A stretch of DNA of 64,000 bases. It comes from Balneolaceae bacterium UBA2956 (GTDB lineage Bacteria; Bacteroidota; Rhodothermia; Balneolales; Balneolaceae). Shown here piece after piece: positions 54,707 to 64,000 of this stretch. A program made the translations under genes and the position numbers. Within the stretch, counting starts at the first letter, position 1; the number at the start of each line of letters is the position of its first letter. The DNA lies in the NCBI GenBank assembly GCA_002348545.1, contig DEBM01000023.1, positions 1 to 64,000 on the forward strand, written 5' to 3'. The notes below the pieces were generated by a model. The model was not told where the DNA came from. It worked only from the letters and a program-made list of their open reading frames with translations, and did not search any database.

Positions 54707-55924
54707 ATGCAGCCTAACAAAAGAAGAGAGTCCATACAAGTAATGGTTGGTAATATTCCAGTTGGTGGTGGAGCCCCTATCGTAGTGCAATCGATGACTA
54801 ATACCGATACTGCTGACATCGAAGCGACCATTGAACAAGTAGATCAACTACACTTAGCTGGTTCTGAATTAGTTCGGCTTACCGTTAACAATGATGCTGC
54901 AGCAAAAGCGGTGCCATATATAAAAGAGGGTTTAATAAATAGGGGGGTGATGGTTCCCTTGATTGGAGATTTCCATTATAATGGACATGTTTTACTTAGT
55001 AAAAATCCTGATATGGCCCAATCTTTGTCAAAATACCGTATAAATCCTGGAAATACAGGTACCAAAACACGTGATAAAAACTTTGCTACTATAGTTAAAC
55101 AAGCGATCAAATATGATAAACCAGTTCGTATAGGGGTTAATTGGGGTTCTCTAGATCAGCAATTACTTGCTGAAAAAATGGATCAGAATAATCAATTGTC
55201 TGCTCCAAAGTCAGCAAAAGAAGTTATGTTTGAGACCATGGTGGAAAGTGCAGTTCGATCATCTCGACTCGCAGAGGATGTAGGACTAGCTTCCGATAAA
55301 ATAATTATCTCCTGCAAAATGTCAGGGGTACAAGATGTTATTGAAGTATATTCCAGACTAGCCAAAGAAATTGCATATCCACTACATGTGGGATTAACAG
55401 AGGCGGGGATGGGAATGAAAGGGATGGTAGCCAGCTCAGCAGCACTTTCAGTCATATTACAACAAGGAATTGGTGACACCATCCGAGTATCACTTACGCC
55501 AGCTCCAGGAGCAAATCGAAGTTTAGAGGTTAATGTTGCCCAACAAATTCTACAATCCCTTCACATACGTAGTTTTACCCCACAGGTAACGTCATGTCCA
55601 GGTTGTGGCAGAACAAAGAGCACATACTTTCAAGAGCTAGCCGAAGAAATACAAGACTACATTAAGGAGTCTATGCCTATTTGGAAGGAAGTCTATGCAG
55701 GTGTGGAAGAGATGGAAGTAGCTGTGATGGGCTGCGTCGTCAATGGTCCAGGCGAGTCAAAAGCAGCCAATATTGGGATATCACTTCCTGGAACTTTTGA
55801 AGAACCCAAAGCCCCAGTGTACATAGATGGGGAACATTATATTACCCTTAAGGGTGATCATATTGGAGAAGAATTTCGGGCTATTTTAAATAAGTATATT
55901 ATTCGTAATTACAGCAAGGTGTAG
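54707..55924 (+). CDS. ispG: 4-hydroxy-3-methylbut-2-enyl diphosphate synthase
   Basis: Iron-sulfur enzyme of the MEP isoprenoid pathway, turning MEcPP into HMBPP. The 405 residues have the TIM-barrel part (IVVQSMTNTDTADIEATI, LVRLTVNND, RINPGNTG, GVNWGSLD) and the C-terminal cluster domain with Cys ligands in TSCPGCGRTKS and MGCVVNGPGE. This is the short bacterial form without the extra domain of some chlamydial, plant and long Bacteroidetes GcpE proteins. It starts one base after the rhomboid stop. A 207-base gap with no clear intrinsic terminator separates it from the next module. Confidence 0.96.
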   Translation: MQPNKRRESIQVMVGNIPVGGGAPIVVQSMTNTDTADIEATIEQVDQLHLAGSELVRLTVNNDAAAKAVPYIKEGLINRGVMVPLIGDFHYNGHVLLSKNPDMAQSLSKYRINPGNTGTKTRDKNFATIVKQAIKYDKPVRIGVNWGSLDQQLLAEKMDQNNQLSAPKSAKEVMFETMVESAVRSSRLAEDVGLASDKIIISCKMSGVQDVIEVYSRLAKEIAYPLHVGLTEAGMGMKGMVASSAALSVILQQGIGDTIRVSLTPAPGANRSLEVNVAQQILQSLHIRSFTPQVTSCPGCGRTKSTYFQELAEEIQDYIKESMPIWKEVYAGVEEMEVAVMGCVVNGPGESKAANIGISLPGTFEEPKAPVYIDGEHYITLKGDHIGEEFRAILNKYIIRNYSKV

Positions 55925-56083
55925 AAATCTTAGACTTGACTTGGGAAGTTCTGGTGGCCCATTATTTTCTCAAGGGGAGTCGTAGAAAATGTAAGCTCTT
56001 TCATTAGAGTTTATTTACCTGTCTTTTTGGTGGTGAAAAAAGCGGTTTTTATTTTTTTTTTGATTAAAATTTGGCTTGAATGA

Positions 56084-56097
56084 TGTAAGCGCTTTCA
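56084..56097. promoter_or_regulatory. cre-like operator (LacI/GalR/CcpA type) before PPIase/TonB module
   Basis: TGTAAGCGCTTTCA fits TGNAANCGNTNNCA at all fixed positions and shares the AAGCGCTT core with the site at 23582. It lies 34 bases before the GTG start at 56132, a position suited to repression. A T-rich stretch (about 56045-56065) lies just upstream. Confidence 0.62.
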
Positions 56098-56131
56098 GTA
56101 TTATATCACGATAACCAAATAATATTATAGT

Positions 56132-57811
56132 GTGAAGTTTAGTCGTTTTTTACTCTCGGGAATTTTTAGTTGTTTTTTACTGAGCCAGTGCACTTCATCG
56201 ATAAACGAAGAATCAGAAATGGTGTTGGCTGAAATTGACGGTTATGTGGTGTCCGAAACTCACTTTCTTACTAGTTTCAAGGAATTATATTATAGGACTG
56301 GCCAAGCGATCACACCAAATCTATCAACTAGAAAAGCGGTATTAGATTCAGAATTCAGTACCTATGTATTGGCAGTGCACGCCATGGATCTAGGTTTAGA
56401 TAAACAAGAAGAATTAGCATTTTTGAAGCCTAGAATTAAGGCACGAGTTTTGACTGATGAATTCAAGCGTCAGATATTGTTAAATGATCTAGAGGTAAAT
56501 GAGTCTGATCTGCGTGAGTATTTTGTGCGATTTAACACCAAAGTAAGGGCGTCACATCTGTATGCAGAAACCCGCGAAGAAAGTGAACTACTATTAGCAC
56601 GACTAGAGACCGGGGAATCCTTTGAAGAACTTGCTGAAGAGGTGTTTGAGACTCCTTATTTGCAGAAAAATGGTGGAGATGTTGGTTTTTTTAGCACTGA
56701 TGACATGGACATTTCTTTTGAAGAAGCAGCATTTACAAACCTACCAGGTAGCATTGTTGGACCAATACAAACAGCCCAAGGTTTTAGCATAATTAAAGTG
56801 ACTGACCGGGTACAAAATCCCATACTAACTGAGGCTAATTTCCAAGGTCAACTGCCAGAGTTAGAACAATATGCTCGTAAAAAATTGGAAGAATTGTATG
56901 AACGAAAGCATTTAGAGGATTTTGTGAGCTCTGTTTCGATAAATCAGGAATTTATGGCTGACCTTTTGAAAGAGATTAGAGGGCAACAGGGTAGAGAGCA
57001 AGGTATTGAGCTCATAATGCCACAAGACTGGAAGCGGGACAAAACTATTTTAAGACATCAATATGGTTTTTTGACTTTAGAAGGTTGGGCGGCTGAGTGG
57101 CAAATAACCCCTGTGGAATATCTTGAAGGTATTTCTTCAGAGGATCATTTGGAAGCTGTTTTGAGTGGCATAGCGTACCGGTCCTACATGAATAAAAAAG
57201 CACATGACGCAGGAATTCCATCCCAGCCGGAAGTTCAGGCATCTATTCAACAAACCTATTTAAGTGCCTTAGCTCGTCAAGTTGAGAGTGAAATTGAAAA
57301 ATCAATCGAGTTCAGTCCGGCTGAGTTATATACCGCATTTGTAGTGAATCCTGACCGATTTATTCAGCCAAAACAAGTTCTTCTGCAACGTATTGTAGTT
57401 TCTTCGCTGGAAAAAGCTCAGCAAATATATACTTCACTCCAACAAGGCAAAGGATTTACCGAAATGGTACAGCAGTATACCGAATCTAACGAGGATTTAA
57501 TGGTTGATGGGTTCATGAATTACCTGCAATGGGCTACTCTAGGACATTTAGGAAAGGAGTTGCAACGCCTAGAACCGGACTACATAACCCGCCCCATAGC
57601 CTATCAGGCTAATGAGTACCATATATATAAGTGTTTGGATTTAGTCGAAGCTCGTTCACTACGATTCGAAGAAGCTAAAGAAGAGGTTGAAAAAATTCTA
57701 TTACAAGAAAAATTTAGAGAAGCTAGGGCTGAGTTGATTACGCAAGTAAAGAAAAAGCATCATGCGTTTATAGATTTGGAACGTCTTGAAGAAATTAGCA
57801 TTGAAATCTAA
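56132..57811 (+). CDS. SurA/PrsA-like peptidyl-prolyl isomerase lipoprotein
   Basis: A 559-residue periplasmic folding factor. It is predicted to be lipid-anchored through the lipobox LLSQC (Cys20). An N-terminal SurA-like helical domain (about 30-130) is followed by a parvulin domain (about 133-235: VRASHLYAETREESELLL, GGDVGFFSTDDM, GPIQTAQGFSIIKV). A second, more divergent parvulin-like segment lies at about 410-510 (PKQVLLQRIVV, EYHIYKCLDLVEARSLRFEEA). It starts with GTG. The TonB receptor follows 4 bases later and a giant secreted protein after that, so this chaperone probably serves those two products specifically rather than all outer-membrane proteins. An operator-like site precedes it. 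Confidence 0.88.
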   Translation: MKFSRFLLSGIFSCFLLSQCTSSINEESEMVLAEIDGYVVSETHFLTSFKELYYRTGQAITPNLSTRKAVLDSEFSTYVLAVHAMDLGLDKQEELAFLKPRIKARVLTDEFKRQILLNDLEVNESDLREYFVRFNTKVRASHLYAETREESELLLARLETGESFEELAEEVFETPYLQKNGGDVGFFSTDDMDISFEEAAFTNLPGSIVGPIQTAQGFSIIKVTDRVQNPILTEANFQGQLPELEQYARKKLEELYERKHLEDFVSSVSINQEFMADLLKEIRGQQGREQGIELIMPQDWKRDKTILRHQYGFLTLEGWAAEWQITPVEYLEGISSEDHLEAVLSGIAYRSYMNKKAHDAGIPSQPEVQASIQQTYLSALARQVESEIEKSIEFSPAELYTAFVVNPDRFIQPKQVLLQRIVVSSLEKAQQIYTSLQQGKGFTEMVQQYTESNEDLMVDGFMNYLQWATLGHLGKELQRLEPDYITRPIAYQANEYHIYKCLDLVEARSLRFEEAKEEVEKILLQEKFREARAELITQVKKKHHAFIDLERLEEISIEI

Positions 57812-57815
57812 TTGT

Positions 57816-60800
57816 ATGCGACAACTCTTAGCAAATTACATAGCTAGATATATGAATATACAATTAGGGTGCTTAATCTTTTTTATGGCTGTATTTTTTT
57901 CAGGCAACGCTTTAGCTCAATCTGGTAAAATTACAGGGACGTTATTAGATGCCGAAACCAATGAACCGCTTATAGGGGCTACCGTTGGTATTCAAGGGAC
58001 CACAAAAGGTGCGATAACCGATGTAGATGGGAACTATCTCATGCTAAATGTGGCTCCAGGAACTTATGTACTTGAAGCCAGATATATTGGCTATGCCAAA
58101 GTGGTGGTTCAAGATGTGATAGTTCGTACAGATTTAACTACGACTCAAAATTTTAAGCTCAGTTTAGAGTCATTTGAAGGAGAAGAAGTAGTTGTAGTAG
58201 CCGAAAGACAGGCTGTTATTAAAGATATAACTAGTTCAGAAGCTAGAGTTAGCAGCGATGAAATCGCCAAATTACCTGTACAAGAGATCGCAGACGTAAT
58301 ACAACTACAAGCAGGTGTAAGTGTTGGTAATGATGGTGGTATCCATATTCGTGGTGGACGTACTACAGAGGTTTCTTATGTAGTGGATGGAATTCGCGTG
58401 ACAGACGACTATGACGGGAGTAATGGCTTACGCTTGGAAAATGAGTCTATCCAAGAGCTACAAGTAATATCTGGATCGTTTAATGCTGAACATGGGCAGG
58501 CATTATCTGGAGTAGTTAATGTTGTCACTAAATCTGGCAATAACAATTTTGAAGCCTCCTTTAGAGGGTGGGGCGGTGGCTATTTAGCCACCAATGAGCC
58601 TCAACTCTATGATGGAATAGGAACAGGACTATCGAGCTTTAATCCCACTAGGATGTACAATTACACCGCTTCGATATCAGGTCCCATAATCCGAGATAAA
58701 CTCACCTTCTTTGCTACTGTTCGAAAGTTCCAAAACGAAGGATGGCTAACTGGACGAAACTTTTACTCTCCACATGGAAAATATGTTGATCGTATACCTA
58801 TTGGAACTGATTTATCTACTTATGAAACACTCTATGGGGAACGTATCGATTTATCTTTGCCCTATTACACAGCAGATACTGTGATTGTACAAGGGCAGGA
58901 GTATTTAGAAATCCGGGACAATGGTACTCGAGATAGTAGTTTGGTGAATATGAACCGCTTTGAGACTCAAAGTTTCCAGGGGAATTTGGAATTCAAGCCA
59001 TTAAGTTGGTTAAAATTCAATCTTATTGGGACCTATGCTCAAGAAGAAGGCAGAGGCTTTGACTTTGGAAATCGATTTGTGCCAAATGGCATGAACAACA
59101 CCTTTCGAAATAATTATTCGCTGAATTTCAAAACAACTATTAGTCCAAGCGCAAATACTTTTATTACTGTGAATATAGCCAACCGTTATAATGAGTATAA
59201 TAGCTATTTGTATGAAGATCCTTGGGATCCTCGATATTTTAACTATGAAAATTTATCGGATCCATTATTTGGCACTTCAAATGTATTGTATGGTAATCAG
59301 ATTACGAGTGCAGGCCAGTTTAATACTTATGGAACCAATAATTCTCGATTCAATCGATTTACCGATTCTTACATAATCAAAAGCGAAGTTTCCTCACAAA
59401 TCAATCAACACCATTTTATAAAGGCAGGCATAAACGCTCAGTTTGATGAAATTTTCTTTGAGAGTATAAGTTTATCACCTTTGAGTCAGCAGGGGGTTTC
59501 CATTCCAGAAGGAACTCCGCAAGAGTTAATTGACAGAGGATTGATAGAATTAGGGTATCCCGAAATAAATTCTCCTGGTTTTCAGCGTTATACAGAAAAA
59601 CCTCGCAATTTTAGTGCTTATTTACAAGATAAAATCGAATATGATAATCTCATTATTAATGTGGGGCTGCGATTTGACTATTTTGACCCTAATACTGACA
59701 TACCAACTGATCCAGAAGACCCAGACATTTATCTTCCTACAAAATCAGAAAATCTTTATACCGATACGAATGAGAATGGTCAACAAGACGAAGGAGAGCC
59801 GAGTTTAACAGTGATAGATCGCGAAGCGTATTGGTGGAAAGCTGCATCTGTAAAATATCAAATTAGTCCTAGAATAGGAGTGGCCTATCCTATTAATGAT
59901 GGTGGAGTAATTTACTTTTCTTACGGTTATTTCTTTCAGATGCCTTCGTATGACAGGTTGTATACCAACAGTCAAATTTTACTTTCTCAAACCGGTGGTG
60001 ACCAAGGCTTATTTGGAAATCCTAACTTAGAAGCAGAGAAATCCATTCAGTATGAATTAGGTTTAAAGCAAGAAATTTTTGATGGTACGGCCATTGAGCT
60101 TACTGGATACTACAAGGATACGCGTGATTATGTATCTTCAAGGCCTCAAATTACGGGTGCCCCCTCAATTACATATGGAATTTATTACAACAGAGATTTC
60201 TCTAAGTCATTGGGGACTACCTTTGCCTTTAATCAATTTGTGAATCAACGATTTAATTTTGGACTCGATTATACCTTTAGTATGGTGGAGGGAAGTAATA
60301 GTGATCCCGCTTCTGAATACTTTGCCATACTCGCTCAGGGTAGTCAAATTGATTCGACCAATCAATCCAACACACTGACAAAAATTGTCCAACCTTTAAA
60401 CTGGGACCGTACTCATATCATCAATGGTTCAATGTTTTTTACGGGTAATACTTGGGGAACCAACGTGCTTACCCGCTTTGCCTCAGGAACACCGTATACC
60501 CCTGATCGTAATATCCCAGGCGTGTTGGTAGGCGAGGTTGCATCAATCAGAGATTTACGTAACACTGCGCGACTACCCAATCGTTTTACCATAGATATTA
60601 ACACTTATAAGAATTTTGAACTTCAGCGAAATGCACAGCTTCAAGTCTTTCTTAATGTGTATAACTTGCTCGATACTAAGATCGTAAATAGTGTGTATTC
60701 CGATTCAGGATTACCTAAACGTCCACTACCTGCTAGAGTTGTTCCAGGTGCACATATTGATTTTTATAACAATCCAACCTTTTATGCAGAACCTCGGAGA

Positions 60801-60830
60801 GTACAACTCGGAGTTCAATTTTCATTTTAA
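57816..60830 (+). CDS. TonB-dependent receptor with carboxypeptidase-D-like N-terminal domain
   Basis: An outer-membrane receptor of 1004 residues from ATG 57816; an in-frame start at 57786 inside the PPIase gene is less likely. Signal peptide to about NALAQ, then a CarboxypepD_reg-like domain (GKITGTLLDAETNEPLIGAT, GAITDVDGNYLMLNVAPGTY), the plug (IQLQAGVSV, GGIHIRGGRTTEVSYVVDGI, NAEHGQALSGVVNVVTKSG) and a barrel ending in RRVQLGVQFSF with the terminal Phe used for Bam recognition. A loop near residue 650 carries an Asp/Asn-rich DTNENGQQDEGEP, similar to calcium-binding type-3 repeats. No SusD gene follows; instead a giant secreted protein begins two bases later. Confidence 0.93.
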   Translation: MRQLLANYIARYMNIQLGCLIFFMAVFFSGNALAQSGKITGTLLDAETNEPLIGATVGIQGTTKGAITDVDGNYLMLNVAPGTYVLEARYIGYAKVVVQDVIVRTDLTTTQNFKLSLESFEGEEVVVVAERQAVIKDITSSEARVSSDEIAKLPVQEIADVIQLQAGVSVGNDGGIHIRGGRTTEVSYVVDGIRVTDDYDGSNGLRLENESIQELQVISGSFNAEHGQALSGVVNVVTKSGNNNFEASFRGWGGGYLATNEPQLYDGIGTGLSSFNPTRMYNYTASISGPIIRDKLTFFATVRKFQNEGWLTGRNFYSPHGKYVDRIPIGTDLSTYETLYGERIDLSLPYYTADTVIVQGQEYLEIRDNGTRDSSLVNMNRFETQSFQGNLEFKPLSWLKFNLIGTYAQEEGRGFDFGNRFVPNGMNNTFRNNYSLNFKTTISPSANTFITVNIANRYNEYNSYLYEDPWDPRYFNYENLSDPLFGTSNVLYGNQITSAGQFNTYGTNNSRFNRFTDSYIIKSEVSSQINQHHFIKAGINAQFDEIFFESISLSPLSQQGVSIPEGTPQELIDRGLIELGYPEINSPGFQRYTEKPRNFSAYLQDKIEYDNLIINVGLRFDYFDPNTDIPTDPEDPDIYLPTKSENLYTDTNENGQQDEGEPSLTVIDREAYWWKAASVKYQISPRIGVAYPINDGGVIYFSYGYFFQMPSYDRLYTNSQILLSQTGGDQGLFGNPNLEAEKSIQYELGLKQEIFDGTAIELTGYYKDTRDYVSSRPQITGAPSITYGIYYNRDFSKSLGTTFAFNQFVNQRFNFGLDYTFSMVEGSNSDPASEYFAILAQGSQIDSTNQSNTLTKIVQPLNWDRTHIINGSMFFTGNTWGTNVLTRFASGTPYTPDRNIPGVLVGEVASIRDLRNTARLPNRFTIDINTYKNFELQRNAQLQVFLNVYNLLDTKIVNSVYSDSGLPKRPLPARVVPGAHIDFYNNPTFYAEPRRVQLGVQFSF

Positions 60831-60832
60831 GT

Positions 60833-63800
60833 ATGCGAATGTATTATATGTCATATAGACTTTACATCACACTATTCATAGTCTTACTGGGAATTTCAAG
60901 TCCTAAAGTAGTAGCGCAAATCTCTGATTATGAACCAAGTGAAGAAAGGTCAAATTTCAACAATCGCAAAATTTCTATTATGGATGGGAATAGGTTACGA
61001 GCTACCTATCATAATAATGGCCATGCAGGACGTAGAAATTCTGGGGCACTGAATGAATTGTTATTTGAATTTCCTAGAAATACGAATAGGGAGTACATGT
61101 ATTTCATGAGTGTGATGTTTGGTACCGAAGTACCGAATCAAAGTACCCCTGAAGATGATATTTTTCCATTGGTAAATACCGCATCGTATAAAACGTCTAG
61201 AGATGGTCGAAGTAACTGGTCTTTGAATCCGATAGACGGCTATAATCGTGATAATTCTGATGAAATGGCTAGAAGCGATCGTGGACCGGAATCCCCGCTA
61301 GGGAATACATGGCCTAATGCCTGGCCTGATAAATTTGAGGATGGTGGAGATGGTTGGGCCGGTTCTTGGAATGGCTATTTTGGTCGTGATCAATTTAACG
61401 CCGATGTTGAATTTTATTATAAAGCAGGGGACGATACATATACGCGTTATGTAGGTTCAAGATACCAGCCAGATAAGACGGATCCTACTCGAGGTGGTTT
61501 AGGCTTAATTTTGGAAACCCGTATTTTGGCTTGGTCGCAAACATTAGTAAATGCCACGCACTTCAATTTATTTGAACTCAAGAATGATGCTAGTTATGAT
61601 TATCCTAGAATGGCATTTGGGCTTTGGATTGCTGACTTCGTTGCAGGTGGTGGTCCAACCGATACCCCCCTATTTGATAATATCCGTGCTATTGCCTATT
61701 TGACAGATACCGACCGATTAAGTGGAGGTAATGTATTTGATGGGGGCTTAATTGGAGAGATGGGCTTAAAATTCATCGAAACCCCTGGGAATTCGATTGA
61801 TGGAATTGATAATGACGGCGATAGCGATCACTACAATACAAGTAGCGATATTTATGATCCAGAAAATGTTGATTTATTTACTCGCCTAACTTCAATAGGG
61901 GGAGGATTTTATGATGATATTTCCACGGTTCGAGATACCTTAATCCGAGTATTTAACCCTACTGATTTTGAGGAGCGAGTAATTAACATAGGAGATTCGA
62001 TTGTTCTGATTCAAGAAAATCATAGTCGAGTTATCCATAATTATGATGGGAATCCATTTATATCCCAAGGTCGCAGCTATGATTTTGACGGTGCTCCTTT
62101 TACGGTTCAAGAAGATCTACTACCAGAAACGGATGAAGATTTCGGCATTCATATCGATGGTTTGGATAATGACTTTGACGGGCTAATTGACGAAAACCAG
62201 CCTAATCATCTGACCAAGAGTACCTATATTCCTTCTTTGGATCAATTTCAAACACGCCCAGTACGATTTATCAATTATCTTGAATTTCCCACTGGCGACA
62301 CGCTACAAAAAGGCTTAATTGTTTCCAATCAGACTATTCGAGCACGTATCGCTGTTGATGCGGCCTTTGCTTCTCTGGTCAATGATGAATATGCTGGGAG
62401 GTTTCAGAATTTCTATACAAGCGCCCCTATGATGGATGAAGGACGTGAAGATTATTTTGATAATGACGACGACTGGAATATTCTAATTGATGATGTAGGT
62501 ATTCAAGGTGATCCAAATTCTGCAAGTTTAGGCCAGGGTGACGGATTTCCAACATCTGGTGCGGGTACAGTATTTCCCGGAGAATCAGGTATTGATAAAA
62601 CTGATGTTAGTGAAACAGATTTGATTGGAGTATCTAGAGTGAGAATATTTGATGCTGGTTCTATGGGAGTAAATCAAGATGCTGATATCTGGCTTCGCTA
62701 CTTGATTCCTGGTGAGTTTGTTGAGAAACAAGGAACCGATTCAGATATATTCGTTTCTTCAGGTCTATTTCCACTAGCAAGAGGAACGTCTGAGCGTTTT
62801 GCTGTTGCAATTACCGCTGCTCAGGAAAATCAGCAAAGCGCTTTATTTGACCGTCAAAGGGTGAATGAGCGACTTAGAGATGCTACAAAAGCTTATGAAG
62901 CAGATTATCAATTTGCTGTTGCACCTGATCCCCCAATTATTACTTCAGTATCTGGAAATGGTAGAATAACTTTATACTGGGATACTAATTCTGAAAATTC
63001 TTTTGATCGGTATATGAATCTTCAAACAGGCAATGGTTATGATTTTGAAGGTTATAAAGTATATCGCACTACGGATGTATCCTTTGAGGAGATTCGTAGT
63101 ATTACTGATGGTCGAGGTGGTAAAACTTTTTTACAGCCTGTAGCTATATACGACAAAAAAAATGGAGTATTTGGATTCCACCCTGTTTCAGAAAATGGTC
63201 TGCAGTTTAATATGGGTACTGACTCAGGCATTCGGCGAATTTATGAGGATACTACAGTAGTGAATGGGCGAAAGTACTATTATGCTGTAACAGCTTTTGA
63301 TAGAGGTTTGGAGATAGCTGGTATTAGCCCCTCTGAATCACCTGTTCAAATTTCACTAAATCCAGATGGGACTGTGGATTTTGGTCAAAATGTGCTTCAA
63401 GTACGGGCTTCAAGAGAGCAAGCCGGGTATATTAGTCCTACAAATCCGCAGGCCGCAATTTACCAGGGGGCACCAGGAGGAACAGTCGAAGTAGAGGTAA
63501 TAGATCCTATGCAGTTAAAGCTGGATAACCTTTATGAAGTTGTCTTTGAAGATACCTTACTAAGTGGTGGTTCAAATCCAGATACCCTTAAAACTAAAAA
63601 TTTTACCCTGCGAAATATTACCACAGGTATCCCAGACACATTACTTCCCCGATTTACTAGCCTTTACGGAGGCATGAATCCAGTTACAGAAGGTTTTACT
63701 GTGCGAGTTACCAACATAGAATCTTTCGGTTTAAATGAAGCTCGTTCTGGTTGGTTTACAAGGGATACGGACGCTATGAATATCCATGGATTTTCTTTTG

Positions 63801-64000
63801 TTGTTCAAGATGCACCAAAAGTGTCTGATTATGAGTTGATTATTGGAGATAATGTTGGCTTTGGTCAATCAATTGAAAAAGAAATTGAGGTTGCTACAGG
63901 TATTTATCAGACGCTACCTTCGATTCCTACTAATTTTAAAGTATTTAACACTTACACCGGAGAAGAGGCTAAGTATGCCTTTGCCGATTTAAATGTGAAT
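60833..64000 (+). CDS. Giant secreted protein with calcium-type Asp repeats and FnIII-like domain (3' truncated by window)
   Basis: The frame stays open from ATG 60833 to the last base, 1056 residues without a stop. A signal peptide (about 1-30, ending KVVAQ) exports it. Three Asp/Asn-rich segments resemble thrombospondin-type-3 calcium loops: SIDGIDNDGDSDHYN, IHIDGLDNDFDGLIDENQ and EDYFDNDDDWNILIDD. At about residues 700-830 a fibronectin-III-like unit is visible (PPIITSVSGNGRITLYWD, then FEGYKVYRTTD and KYYYAVTAFDRG). It begins two bases after the TonB receptor stop. A type IX sorting domain could lie beyond the window. I recognise no enzyme domain; a surface-anchored ligand-binding partner of the receptor is the likeliest role. 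Confidence 0.85.
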   Translation, partial: MRMYYMSYRLYITLFIVLLGISSPKVVAQISDYEPSEERSNFNNRKISIMDGNRLRATYHNNGHAGRRNSGALNELLFEFPRNTNREYMYFMSVMFGTEVPNQSTPEDDIFPLVNTASYKTSRDGRSNWSLNPIDGYNRDNSDEMARSDRGPESPLGNTWPNAWPDKFEDGGDGWAGSWNGYFGRDQFNADVEFYYKAGDDTYTRYVGSRYQPDKTDPTRGGLGLILETRILAWSQTLVNATHFNLFELKNDASYDYPRMAFGLWIADFVAGGGPTDTPLFDNIRAIAYLTDTDRLSGGNVFDGGLIGEMGLKFIETPGNSIDGIDNDGDSDHYNTSSDIYDPENVDLFTRLTSIGGGFYDDISTVRDTLIRVFNPTDFEERVINIGDSIVLIQENHSRVIHNYDGNPFISQGRSYDFDGAPFTVQEDLLPETDEDFGIHIDGLDNDFDGLIDENQPNHLTKSTYIPSLDQFQTRPVRFINYLEFPTGDTLQKGLIVSNQTIRARIAVDAAFASLVNDEYAGRFQNFYTSAPMMDEGREDYFDNDDDWNILIDDVGIQGDPNSASLGQGDGFPTSGAGTVFPGESGIDKTDVSETDLIGVSRVRIFDAGSMGVNQDADIWLRYLIPGEFVEKQGTDSDIFVSSGLFPLARGTSERFAVAITAAQENQQSALFDRQRVNERLRDATKAYEADYQFAVAPDPPIITSVSGNGRITLYWDTNSENSFDRYMNLQTGNGYDFEGYKVYRTTDVSFEEIRSITDGRGGKTFLQPVAIYDKKNGVFGFHPVSENGLQFNMGTDSGIRRIYEDTTVVNGRKYYYAVTAFDRGLEIAGISPSESPVQISLNPDGTVDFGQNVLQVRASREQAGYISPTNPQAAIYQGAPGGTVEVEVIDPMQLKLDNLYEVVFEDTLLSGGSNPDTLKTKNFTLRNITTGIPDTLLPRFTSLYGGMNPVTEGFTVRVTNIESFGLNEARSGWFTRDTDAMNIHGFSFVVQDAPKVSDYELIIGDNVGFGQSIEKEIEVATGIYQTLPSIPTNFKVFNTYTGEEAKYAFADLNVN

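Noticed and set aside
55925..56083. Intrinsic terminator after ispG
   Set aside because: A T-rich run follows AAAAAGCGGTTTTT near 56040, but the stem is A-T only and weak; no convincing hairpin was found.

Overview
The window is 64 kb of AT-rich, gene-dense bacterial chromosome with about 40 protein genes. I see no tRNA, rRNA, insertion sequence, prophage or CRISPR. The gene content points to the Bacteroidota-like (FCB) branch, and a marine Balneola/Rhodothermota-type heterotroph is my best guess. The main reasons are a full-length SprA of the type IX secretion system, a short 284-residue primary sigma factor, a propeller-type (Reg_prop/Y_Y_Y) sensor kinase, TonB receptors with N-terminal carboxypeptidase-D-like domains, DUF3467, menaquinone genes, and an actinobacterial-style E2-E1 fused 2-oxoglutarate dehydrogenase. 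The lineage is inferred from gene families, not from a marker-gene tree. GTG and TTG starts are frequent (rpoD, sprA, kgd-like, rsmI, lptG, one rhomboid, the PPIase), and Shine-Dalgarno sites are mostly weak.

Layout. 1-10 kb: central metabolism and regulation. A truncated succinate-semialdehyde-type dehydrogenase converges on the fused 2-oxoglutarate dehydrogenase. Then come an M3 oligopeptidase, a GAF protein with a degenerate GGDEF-like end coupled to deoB, and rpoD. 10-18 kb: a GNAT-like protein divergent from a two-component system, followed by a lipoprotein of extreme composition (Tyr/Gly/Trp then Ser/Arg) whose stop codon overlaps the start of an outer-membrane barrel. 18-28 kb: the ybbP-ybbA / tesA divergent cluster, two further SGNH hydrolase lipoproteins, and a TonB receptor paired with one of them. 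28-36 kb: grpE-dnaJ behind a perfect 7-7-7 inverted repeat, then a menaquinone operon (menF-menD-menH-menB) on the minus strand. 36-50 kb: a cystathionine beta-synthase-like enzyme, DUF3467, lptF/lptG, sprA, lnt and rsmI. 50-56 kb: a plus-strand run of VOC protein, ATP-grasp ligase, CrtI-like oxidoreductase, two rhomboids and ispG. 56-64 kb: a module of a SurA-like lipoprotein chaperone, a TonB receptor and a giant secreted protein that runs off the window.

How it works together. Much of the window serves the cell envelope: LPS transport (LptF/G), lipoprotein acylation (Lnt), T9SS export (SprA), outer-membrane folding (the PPIase) and TonB uptake modules. Two 14-bp sites that both fit the LacI/CcpA-type consensus TGNAANCGNTNNCA lie upstream of the two TonB modules, 32 kb apart. 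This suggests common sugar-responsive control. The most unusual loci are the kinase/regulator/low-complexity lipoprotein/barrel block (11.6-18.2 kb) and the PPIase/receptor/giant-protein block (56-64 kb).
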